This document shows positions 34,701 to 46,700 of a DNA stretch of 64,000 bases, piece by piece. The notes below the pieces were generated by a model that worked only from the letters and a program-made list of their open reading frames with translations, made no database searches and was not told the origin of the DNA. The DNA comes from Toxonevra muliebris (lineage: Eukaryota > Arthropoda > Insecta > Diptera > Pallopteridae). Positions within the stretch are counted from its first letter, which is position 1, and the number at the start of each line of letters is the position of its first letter. Position numbers and translations under genes: made by a program. The DNA is taken from assembly GCA_963691655.1 (NCBI GenBank), contig OY829330.1:1674001-1738000 (forward strand). The letters run 5' to 3'.

Positions 34701-37700
34701 TAGTCAGGTCGTATTGGTCAAGAAAAAAGACGGAACGCATAGACTATGCGTAGATTACAGAGCGGTTAATAAAAAGATACACAAGGACAGGTTCCCACTG
34801 CCGGTAATAGAAGATCAAATACACCGTCTTCAAGATTCATGTTATTTTACGACGTTAGACCTGGAAAATGGTTTTTTCCACGTCACTGTTGAGGAGAGTA
34901 GTAGGAAGTTTACTGCGTTCGTCACCCAAAGTGGCCAGTTCGAGTTTATGAAAGTACCATTTGGTCTATGTAATTCGCCGAGCACTTTTCAAAAGTACAT
35001 AAATTATATTTTCAAAGATCTTATTCGAGAAGACGTCACAATAATTTATATCGATGATATTGTGATACCATCAAGGACCATTGAAGAAGGCCTGATTAAA
35101 TTGAAGAGAACTCTCGACGTGGCGGCTTCGAATGGTTTAAAAATAAAGTGGAAGAAGTGCCAATTTCTCCAGCAAGAAATAGAGTTTCTTGGGCATCGAA
35201 TATGTAAGGGAACTGTAGCACCATCAAGTAACAAGACAAAAGCCGTAATTAATTTCCCGATTCCAACTACAATAAAGCAATTGCAAAGCTTTTTAGGTCT
35301 GGCTGGGTACTTTAGGAAGTACATTGCTAATTTCGCTATAAGAGCAAGACCGTTGACGCAGTTGGTGAAGAAAGGAGGGCGCGCCTTGTACTTACTTATG
35401 ATGAACTAGCAGCTATAAATGATTTAAAAAATGCATTGTCAACAAAACCAGTACTCAAGATATTCAAATATGGTGTTACTATCGAACTGCATACAGACGC
35501 CAGCAGACTAGGCTATGTTGCAGTACTGCTGCAGCGAGATGACGACGATGATGCATTGCATCCTGTTTTTTACATGAGCAAGGGTACAACCGACGCAGAA
35601 AAGAACTATTCCAGCTACGAACTGGAGGTGTTAGCAGTAATTGAGGCTGTGAAAAAATTTAGAATTTACTTAATTGGGCAGAGGTTTAAGGTGGTATCTG
35701 ACTGCAAAGCGTTCGAATGCACTATGAAGAAACGAGATCTCACAACAAGAGTGGCCAGATGGGCGCTTCTTTTGGAGGAGTTCGATTATTGGGTTGAACA
35801 TCGAGCAGAAACGAGTATGAAGCACGTGGACGCCTTAAGTCGTAACCCAGTCGTTATGTGCTTGAGAGATGAGAGTAGTTTTTTAAAAAAGTTATCTGAA
35901 GGCCAACATAAAGATGAAAGTTTGAGTGCTATTTTCCAGATCCTTGAGAATGAGCCTTATAAAGACTTTACGATTCACCATGGTTTGTTGTGTAAAATAA
36001 TTAATAATAATATTTTGTTCGTTGTTCCAGAAGCTATGAGATCATCCATCATTCGAGAGGCCCACGAAAGAGGACATTTTCATGCTAAGAAGATGAAGGA
36101 GATGCTAGCGAAAGAATTGTTTATACCTGATCTTAAAAGAGGTATTGAAAGATTTGTTCTGAGCTGCGTGAAATGCATCCTAGCTGACCGAAAACGTGGA
36201 AAGGCAGAAGGTTTACTGCAACCGATACCGAAAGGCGATACGCCTCTTGCAACCTTTTATATCGACCATCTGGGGCCCATGCATGACACAAAAAAGGGCT
36301 ATCGGTACATATTGGCTTTTATAGATGGTTTTACGAAGTTCTGCTGGCTCTTTCCAACCAAAGGTCTTGGCTCTGAAGAAGCGATACAGAAGATGGAAAT
36401 AATTGCAGAAACGTTTGGTTATCCACACAATGTTGTCTCCGATAGAGGGGGCGCCTTTACATCCACTAATTTCCAAGCCTATTGTAAAGATCACGCTGCA
36501 AAACTGCATTTCGTGACAGTTGGTGTACCTCGAGGAAACGGCCAGGTGGAGCGTCTTCATTCTACGGTAATCTCTTCATTGACGAAATTTTCGATGGAAA
36601 ATCCAGAAAAATGGTTCCAGAACGTAAAGCCGCTGCAGAGAGTAATAAACGCAACGTACCACCGTTCCATTAAACAACACCTTTTCAGTTGATGATCGGA
36701 ATCGAGATGAATACAGGTAAAGACTCTCGGCTAATGCAAATAATTAAAGATGAAATTTTGAAGCAATACGACGACGAAAGATTGGAACAGCGTAATCAGG
36801 CCAAACAAGCGATAGAAAATATTCAAGCTGAAAATTCGAAGCAATACAACAAAAGGCGACGACCAGCAGTAAAATATCACTTAGGTGACCTGGTGGCAAT
36901 TGAGCGGGTACAATTTGGAACTGGTCTCAAGATTCGTCCAAAATTTCTAGGACCATATCGTGTCACAGCAGATAAAGGTTTCAACCGATATGATGTGCAG
37001 AAAGTTGGCGAACATGAAGGGCCAAAGGCGACAAACACCAGTGCTGATAAAATGAAATTGTGGGCAGACGACGTAGTATCCGAAGGCGATGACGACGCGT
37101 ATTGGAACGAAGACTCTGAAAATAAAGGTGAAGCATCTTCCAGCCACTCATCTGGGGCAGACGAGTGATGTGGATGACCGAGTGTGGGCGTGGTGAAGTT
37201 TCGCACACCCATAGCAGAGCGAGTTGAAAGCCGACAGCCGTGGATTATAGACGTGGACGTAGTGATCGGTAGAGTTGTATTCAATTTAAAATCTAAACCT
37301 CTCTTTCTCAAAGTATTTTAATATCTTTTTTCGAACATTAACTTCTAATATTAAGTTGTTCTTTACTATATTTATTAAACTATAATAAATACTTGAATTT
37401 AATTTGAATTGTTTCACTAAATAAAAGATCCCACATACATACTTGTATATAAGTATATATTTACTATGTAGACTCAAGGCAATAGCTCGTATAAACTGTA
37501 ATCGTCGTAAGGGGTTTTGGATACGCAGGTTTTTTGCAAATAGTGCAGTACTCGTACGTTTTACGGGAAATCCAGCTGAATAAACTACGTAAGTTGATTA
37601 GCTTTTCTCTTTTTAAGAGCAGAGCCTGCCGACTCTTGGGTTTCTGCTCGAATATTTCGCACAATATCTGCCGACAATTGAGTTTTTGGCTAACATTTTC

Positions 37701-40700
37701 TATGCCAAATCACTTCCTGAAGAGAGTCTAAGCCCAGATTTTCGATTGAATATGTTTGACGCGTTCCAGAGTGTTGATTTCTATCCAAAAAACGTAGGCA
37801 ATTCTATTTCATCAATTCATTTGTATGAAAATTTTGTTCATGTGCGCTGTGAAGCATAGATCGAATAACTAATATATGTAGTAAATCCAAGACGTCCTTG
37901 AATTACGTTTTCTACCCTGGCCCTAGCATTAATGGGTCCAGTCGGTTCCTTTGATCACTCAATATCTTTATCCTTCGATTAGAACATGGGAATGTTGCTA
38001 TAATTTGCTGATAGTGCTCCAACAACCCTTTCCTCGTCACCACTCTTTATATAGTCGACAGAAGATTCGTTACCCGCAAACTTTCCACCAAATAGTTTTC
38101 GCACCCAAACGTCACTACACTCATTAATATCCTTGTCTTCTTTTGACTTTCTGTCAAAGGATATTGCCGCTGCGACAAAATACAGTCAGTACGCGAATCT
38201 CAAGCGAAAAAAGTCTAATAGCAAATTTAAAATATTTACTGAAACTAGTTATCTTTGCATTTTATAAAAAGTAATAATTATTCACGCAAAAAAAAAACAC
38301 AAAAAAGGCGGGAACCGCACATTTGACGTATAAAAGAGGTATAGGTCACTGAATGACCACGTAAGTTTTGATATTGCCACTTTTTTTTTTGTTGGAACAG
38401 ACAAAAGAAGTATTCAAGAATACAGCACTCAGACAAGTTTTACGTCCATTGTACAATATCCTGTGTTCCCTTTTGCTATTCTTTAAATCTACCAGATTTA
38501 TTAATAAATCTTAGTAGATCCTGCGGTGTTAGAGAGCTCAGGTGTTCGTCTCCCAACACTCCAGTACCAAATATGCTTACTCTGATCTGGCAGAAAGCGG
38601 GGCAGACACTAAGAAAATGATCCGCCGTCAGAAGGCACTAGCTCCCAGGACAATCATATGCAAATGTTTGGCCCAAGAGAAATGACCTGTATATAATCCC
38701 ACCAGCTGCCTGCTAAGTTAAGTGATAACAGAAAGGCGATTAGACGCTTCGAGATAACAGGCAATATGGTCTTTGTCTGTCTAAAGCCCCTCAGGTCCTC
38801 CCATTTACGATTGTGGGTCAAGCCGACGCACTCATTAATGGTGGTCTTGATGGCTGTAGACGACAAAGAGAGTACAGGTTCTGGGCCCAGGAAACCAGTT
38901 TCCGAACCCTTTCAGGCCAGAAGGTCACCCGATTCATTTCCTGAAATTCCTGAGTGTCCTGGAACCCATATCAACAGCAGACTATTCGTCGCCTGAGAAT
39001 AGATTTGGCGTATGTGTATAAGTATTCGTATGCCAAACGCCAAATCAATTCTCAGGCGACGTATTGTGTTTTGCAACACTATCAAGCCTGGATTTACAAT
39101 GCATAACCAGTTTAGACGTGGCTAGATTAAATACATTAAATACAAAAATACTCCTTTCTCTTCAACCATTATCAATAACATGGTCCATTGCCTTGATGAT
39201 TGCAAAAATTTCTGCTTGAAAAACAGAAGCATACAACCTAAGGGAGAAGTGAAGGTGTACTCCATCATTTTCAAGAAAGACTCCAGAACCCGAACCGAAT
39301 TCTCTTCTGGAGCCGTCAGTGAAAATACGCTTACAATCAACTCCCGGCCCAGGTCCCGGCAAAAACCAAGTTTGGGCCTCTGGAATTTGTATTGTATAGC
39401 GCTGTTTTAAAACCAGAATTGTTGGCATTGTATCAGATGACATTGATATAACTGTTAGGTGCATATCAGTACCTTCAACAATGTCACCAATATCCCAGCA
39501 AGTGTCATACCAATACCCATTGCGTTTAAGCCCACAGATGGCTTTGACAGCCTCTCCTTTAGCAAAAATATCAAGGGGTGGTAAGTTGAGCAATGTATCC
39601 AAGGATGGGCCAGGTGTTGTAGGAAAAGCTCCCATACAGCAAATGGCCACAGTCTTTTGAAGTCTGGCAAGAGCTTTCCTAACGCTATCAACATTAAGTT
39701 GGCTCCACCAGACTATGGATCAATAGGTGATGATGGGTCGAATCATAGCCTTATAAAGCCATAAGACTTTATAAGGTGATAAGCCCCAAGTTTTGCCAAA
39801 AATAACCCTACATTGACAAAAAGCTGCCAATGCCTTGGATACCTTTAGCTCAACATGAGAACGCCGAAGAAGTTTTGTATCTAAAATGACTCCTAGATAT
39901 TTCACTTCTTGGGATAGCTGAATAATGATTCCTCTGAGTACTGGTAAAACGAGACCATCAATTTTCCTTCTCCTGGTGAAAAAATAACACCAGTTTTAAG
40001 AGGGTTAACCGATAGCCCGGTTGAGCAACACTAAGAGTCAATCATATTCAGAGCAGTTTGGGCCTTTCCTACAAATATACCCGACCGATTGGCCAGTGAT
40101 TAAGAGGCAACGTCATCAGCATAGGCCTGTGTGTAGATACCCGCCTCATTTAGGGAAACAAGCAGAGAGTCAACCAGCAGACACCACAGCAGTGGAGAGA
40201 GTACGCCCCTTGGGGACATCCTCTATTCACGCTGCAAGTCATAGACCATAAGTCTGTGTGACAGTATTGAGCGAATCCAGTTAACAAGAACCGGATCCAC
40301 TCCATGCTGACCTGCTGCATTGCACATGCCGTCAAAAGTCGCGTTGTCAAAAGCTCCCTCAATATCAACAAAAATACCAATTGTGTATTCTTTCCTGTTG
40401 AGGACCCGCTCAATCCGACCTACCAGATTTTGCAGGGCCGTCTCACAAGATTTTCCACATTGGTAAGCATGCTGAAATGAAGAGAGAGGATGTAACAATA
40501 ACGACTCACTACGGATGCGGTGTTCAAGACAGCGCTCAAGACATTTTAGTAAGAAAGACATCATACTAATTGGTCTAAAGCTTTTGGGATTGGTATAGTT
40601 GTCCTTTCCAATTTTTGGAATGAAAACAACTTTAACCAACCTCCATTGTTGAGGTATGTAAGCCAGAGCCAAACTGGAGATGAAGATTTCTTCAAAACCG

Positions 40701-43700
40701 GGAGCAATTGCACCATACCCTCTTTCAGAGCAACTGGTAGTATACCATCCGGACCCAGCGATTTGAAGCTGTCAAAGGAAGCAATAGCAAACCTAATCGC
40801 ATCTTCATTCGCCACTGTCCTGGCAACCCACCAGTTACGCTGCGAAACTGTCGAACTAACCCTCCCCGCTGCCGGAAAAGTGGGATGTTGAACAACAGAG
40901 ACCTGATTGCCCGGAAAGTGAGATTCAAGCATTAAGCTAATCATCTCACGTTTTGATTCCGTGAAAGTGCCATTAAATTTTTTGAGTGAACACAGTCGGT
41001 TGGCTTGACCCTTTTTGAGGATTTTCGCCAACCTAGCTGTTTAGGCATAGTTTCAATACCGCTACAGAAATTTCTAAAGGAGGGGGACACGCACACTCAA
41101 AGCTGGTCTGAAGAGTAGAGGTGAGATTTTCAACCACTGCTTCCAAACCTCACCAATTACGTAGTTTAGGGGGTAGAGCACAGCTTAATGAAGCCAGTTC
41201 TTCCCTAAACTTTGCCCAATCCGCCTTTTTCGGATTTCTTATGGATGGTAAAGGATTAACTTCAACGCCATACTGAAATTCGATATATCTGTGGTCCGAT
41301 AGAGAATCATCTCTAAGGACCTTCCAGTTTGTAATTGACTGCACTAACCTTCCATTCGAAAGAGTTAGGTCAATAATCTCCTGTCTAGTAGGTGTCACAA
41401 AAGTGAGTTGGTTCCCAACGTTTTGCATGCTCAGCCCAGAAGACAGTATGTAATTGAGAAGATGGGTCCCTCTTACGTTGCACTTGCTGCTGCCCCAGAT
41501 AACATTCTGTGCATTAGCGTCACAACATAATATGAGCCCCAAATTCATCCTTTCGCAGTACTCCACAAATTCAACAACCATCGCTGGCGGTGGTGGTGAA
41601 ATTGCATCGTATGGAAAGTAGGCAGAAGCAATCGCAAAATATTTCCATTCTCGATTGTCCTGAAAACTCACCTTTGCAGCTACCATATCTTGGCCACAAA
41701 ATTTACCAAGTTTGGTAATTGTAAGATGAGGAGATGCTATAAGACAGGTTCTAGGTTTGTTAGAACTCTCATCGTATAGAATCGTGCGCCCCCTCAACTC
41801 ACTAAGTCCGCAGATGCGCCCTTTATGGACCCAAGGTTCTTGGATTGTAGTTATGTGAGGGAATGTATCTAACATGGATAGGCGTTTACATAGAAGAGCA
41901 GTAGCCGCCTTGGAATGTTGCAGATTTATCTGCGTAACGGATAGGATCGTCAGAGCCACTCATTTTGGATAAATGTGGAAGGTAACCACTCCAAAGAAGA
42001 GGCTGAGGCGATTGTTGTACCTAGTTCCCAGAACATCAACTGAGGCTTGGTCCATTAGCACAACAAGAGAAGCTCCGTCTTTATTCTCCCGGTTCTTACT
42101 CTTCTTGTGCGAAAGGACTTTCCAAGACCTTGTGTCAATGCCTGGGTTCTGGGCACTCCAACAGGAAAGCACATCTGCTGTCGACAGATTAGGGTCTGAA
42201 ATCCAGCAGATCGCTTTGCTTCTGGGAGTCTCATTTCCACAGTAAACAGTGAATTTGGTACTCCCTTTACTGGGCATCCTGGACTTCGCCGCCCTGATCC
42301 AGAGTAAGATAGCAGAGCAAAAAAAAACCACGGATTCAGACTCAGCGACCCTGCATTACCCTAAGGACACTTGTCCCGTCTCTGCTCATTTTTGGCTGAT
42401 AAACAGTGTTATTTTTCTATTATATGCAGAGTTATATATTAATCAAGTGGTTTAGTACAAAAACATGGAACAACTAGAAAATGGAGTTGATCACATTGGT
42501 CTATGAACGACTTCTATATTGAAAAAAAAAAACAACAACAGACGCCATCTAAAATCCAAAAAGCCGTAACTACACAAATTTTCAAAATCGACTTTTTGAT
42601 TAATTATGATGCACTTGCTCAAATTACACGTTCTTGCAAAATTTTAAACCTCTACGCCCAAAAATAACAGTTTTACTAAGGAACTCCAAACGGCCGTTAC
42701 TACAATTACATGAATTAATTAAGCAAATAGAAGTATTTACACATTTGAAGTAAAAATGAAACAAAATATTTGCAATATCTTTAAGTAAGTGACACTAAAC
42801 TTTCACAATTTCATTCTTCTTAAATCTATAATATTTTTCATTTCACAATGTTTTTTGCTCCTCCTGTAAAGAAATAAAATGTGTAGTTACTACTTTTAGA
42901 TGACGAAACACACAGTATTTGATGTTGTTTCCATAATTTCACAGATTGGATTTTTTGGGTTTATAGGGTTTAAATAAGAGGGAGGCTTATTAGTCTCAAA
43001 TTGTGTAAAAATTTATGTAGGAAGTGGACTGACGACTCGAAGTGGACGACAGTACTAATAATTACAACCTTGTACATCAAACGAACTTGACGAAACACGG
43101 ACGAAAGGGGCGAGAAAAACGAAGACCGAGTATCAGTCGTTGTCGAAGAGTTAAGTCGTTGGCAGTGCGCGAAATATAACTTTATATTATTATTATTACA
43201 CTAAAATTTAAGTACTATTGTAATCAATAAAATAAATAAAATCAATAAACTGAAATAAAACATTTTTGAGTGCCATCCTACAAATTGGTGTCAGATGTGG
43301 GGTAAACCAGCGCGCTAAAGTAGCCGCAAAATAAAATGCTTTTATAAAGTGCACAGTGCCTTAAAATTGTAGTAAAAAATATAAAAACATTGACAAAATG
43401 TATTAAAACATTGTAAAAGTCCATCAAGACATTCGTAAAATAAAGAGTTGAAGGCGTCATATTTTGAAAAGTAACGATCCTAGAAAGTTCTAGAAGCGAA
43501 GCATAGCAACAATAATTAAAAGCAGCGAAACATGAGTGTAAGAGAAAAAACCGACGACGCAGAAGCACGCCAACGAAACAAAAACGAAGCGTGGTAGTTA
43601 AGAAGACAGAATCAAAATAAAATTTAAACAAATTTGAAAGAAAAAAAAAATAAAAGCGAACAGTTTAAAAACTAAGTTCAATAAAACTTAAGTTAAAAGA

Positions 43701-46700
43701 AGAGAAAGAAACGAAAGAAAACATTTGAAAATAAAACAACTGAGTTTTTTTTATATACAAGAACAGAACAAAAAATTACAAATTTATCGAAATCAATGTA
43801 AAAAAGGAGAAAGAGATCATCGGAAAGAAAGCAAAAGCAATGCAGATTTGAAGTTTTGCAGTCGAATGAGGAGAATCAGAAATGCAGATGTAGAGAGGAA
43901 AAAAGAGAAAACAAAAGTAGTATGTATGTTGTTGGAAATTATATAATCGTAGTATGTCAAAGTAAAGTAAAATAATGACAAATAGCTTGAAGAATATATA
44001 AATAAGAAAGAAAATTTGTAAAGCAGAATTGAATTTTTGTTTTGAAATTGTTATTAAAGCGTCGACGCGAACGTATCTTTCATGTAAATGTTAATATAAA
44101 TACACGAAAAAATTAATGATTGTTAAAGAAAAGCAAATGTAATTAAAAATTGACTAATTGAAGAAATTAAAATGAATTAAACTACACTGCCATATTTTCT
44201 AAAATATTTTAAATCTTCAAGATTAACTTTTATTTGCAGATTATTTCTTTTTGTTTTTTTTTTTTAAGTATTTCTATATAAGTAAATTATTTTGTAATTG
44301 ACTCTGAGAACGATTGATACTGGCACAATGGAAAGGGAAGAAATTTTAAAATTAACTGTGAATGGATTAAAAGAGAAATTGACTGAGTTAGGACTAGTGA
44401 CTACAGGACGGAAAATAACTTTACAAGACAGACTCCTTGAATACTTCGGTCTGAATGCTGACGGCGACAATGATGACGACGGTGATGATAGCTCCGATTA
44501 TGATGATGCCGGTTCGTTGTCAGCACCAAGTGCAATACAAGACCTAACACCTTGCCGTATCCCATTTACCTTACGTGACATAGAGGATTCGCTTTCGTCG
44601 TTTAATGGTTCGGGCCCACCATCAATTGAAGAGTGGTTGGAGCAGTTCCAATTGAATGCAGCCGCGGTCAACTGGAATCCCTTGCAAAAATTTATCTATG
44701 CAAAGCAGCTGTTAAAAGGAGCAGCAAGAGTCTTCATACGCAGTCAACGTGGTGTCACCGATTGGAGATCGCTAAAGCAGACACTGAAGTCGTAGTTTGG
44801 TACTGAGGTGTCGTCTATCGAAGTACACCGTATGTTAAGGAATCGTCGTAAGCGTGGCAATGAAGATTACCGCGAATACCTGTACAGTTTGATGGAGATC
44901 GGTAAGCCAGTAAAGCTAGACGATATGAGTTTAATTGAGTACTTCATCGACGGCATTCCCGATTCAAAACAAAGCAAGAGCAACTTGTATCAAGCAAAGA
45001 CCATTCCGGAGCTCAAAGAGCAAATTCGAATATATGAGAAGGTTCGATCTGACCGCCAGCAAGCGACCAGTACAGCCCCAATGCAGCCGAACGCAGGATC
45101 AGGGCGTACGCACAGAGCAGGTGAGGCGTTGCTTCAAGTGTGGTGATGCAACGCACATAGCTAAGGAATGCCATCAGGGGCAATTTAAATGCTTTAAGTG
45201 TGGGCAACCAGGGCATCGAGCTGTCGACTGTCGTGGGATGAAGCCTGCAATCAAAAGCGAAGCGGGTAACATAAATACTTTGACTGACAAGATAAGTCTG
45301 AAAATAGATGGGAATGGTAAATGTATTTTTAAAGACATAAAAGTTAATCAAGTGAATTTTTCCGCATTAATTGATACAGGGTGTGACCTGTGCTTAATGC
45401 GCTACGATGTTCTAATGATGCTCGGGGAAGACATCAAGTTGAGCGGCGACAAACGGCGTTTGGTAGGAATAGGTGAGAGCGGATTGAATACTCTTGGTAG
45501 TTTTACTATTCAACTCAAAATCGATGGTGTAGAGTTAGATATCACGTTCCATGTTACTAGGGAGCGCGATATGAAATATTCGGCGGTTATTGGTAACAAC
45601 GTCCTAAAACAGGTGGATTTGGTTGTGTCTGAATATTCGGTGGAATTTAGGCCAAAAGGTAAAGTTGAGAAAGAAGTTAAGAAAGAAGATGGAGAAGAAG
45701 TTAAGAAAGAAGATGGAGAAAAAGTTGAGAAAGAAGTTGGAGAAGAAGTTAAGAAAGAAGATGGGGAAGAAGTTGAGAAAGAAATTGGTAAAGAAGTTGA
45801 GAAAGAAGTTGGGAAAGACGTTGAAGAGGAATTCAATCTGTTGAGAGAAATTGAGGACTTACGCCAAGTGGCAGGAACCGAAGAGGCTAAAGAGCCTGAG
45901 ATAGATTTATCCCATCTTAAAAAAGTAGAATCAAACCGAGTAGAAATGTTGATTGCCAACTATGTCCCGCAAAAGACACAAAAGTCACCAATCGAAATGA
46001 AGATTTTGTTAACCGATGATACCCCAGTTTACGATAGGCCAAGGCGTATGTCGCACGCTGATAAATCTATTGTTGATGAGCAGATCGCAAAGTGGCTAGA
46101 GGAGGGAATTATCCAGCCTAGTACGTCGGAGTTTGCGTCAGCTATCGTGCTTGTCTCGAAAAAAGACGGTAGTAAGAGACTCTGCTGCGACTACAGGCGG
46201 TTGAATGGAAAGATTATGAGGGATAATTTTCCAATGCCGCTGTTAGACGATGTTGTTGAGAGGTTACAGGGGGCTAAGGTTTTCACCACTCTAGATCTTG
46301 CCAATGGATTTTTCCATGTCCCAGTCGAATTAGGTTCTAGGAAATATACGGCATTCGTGACCCACAATGGGCAGTATGAGTTCCTTTACGTTCCCTTTGG
46401 AATATCGAACTCCCCAGCCGTATTTTCGAGATACATATTTGCGGTTCTAAGAGACATGGTGCAAGACGGGACTGTGGTAGCTTATATGGATGACCTCATC
46501 ATTCCCTCCAAGGATGTTGACGAGGGTATCCAAAAGCTGGAGCGCGTGCTCAAAAGAGCATCGGAGTACAATTTACGCATTAAATGGAGCAAATGCCAAT
46601 TTCTCATGAAGAGAGTCGACTTTTTGGGGTATGTCGTACAAGGTGGAACCATTAAGCCTTCAGAGGCAAAAACCAGGGCAGTAGAAAATTTCCCGTTACC

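Larger units (their letters stand above)
32667..37435 (+). mobile_element. Ty3/gypsy retrotransposon gypsy-A, full length, identical LTRs
   Basis: The two 253-bp LTRs are identical by eye over their whole length, and TACA flanks both sides (32663-32666 and 37436-37439). The primer site TGGGGGCTCAACCGGGAT follows the 5' LTR. Gag-pol fills the interior with no env. Two frame breaks in pol are the only obvious damage. Antisense to Hcf. Confidence 0.95.
38520..42395 (-). mobile_element. LOA-like LINE (RNase H-bearing non-LTR element), minus strand
   Basis: Read on the minus strand from 42395, it has a short 5' region, an ORF1 remnant, endonuclease, RT, RNase H and a C-terminal region running to about 38520. 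It is the only large intron-3 element in the same orientation as Hcf. ORF1 is N-terminally deleted and ORF2 has several frame breaks. Confidence 0.85.

Noticed and set aside
36213..36560. Minus-strand 115-codon frame in gypsy-A
   Set aside because: It is the antisense of the conserved integrase core.
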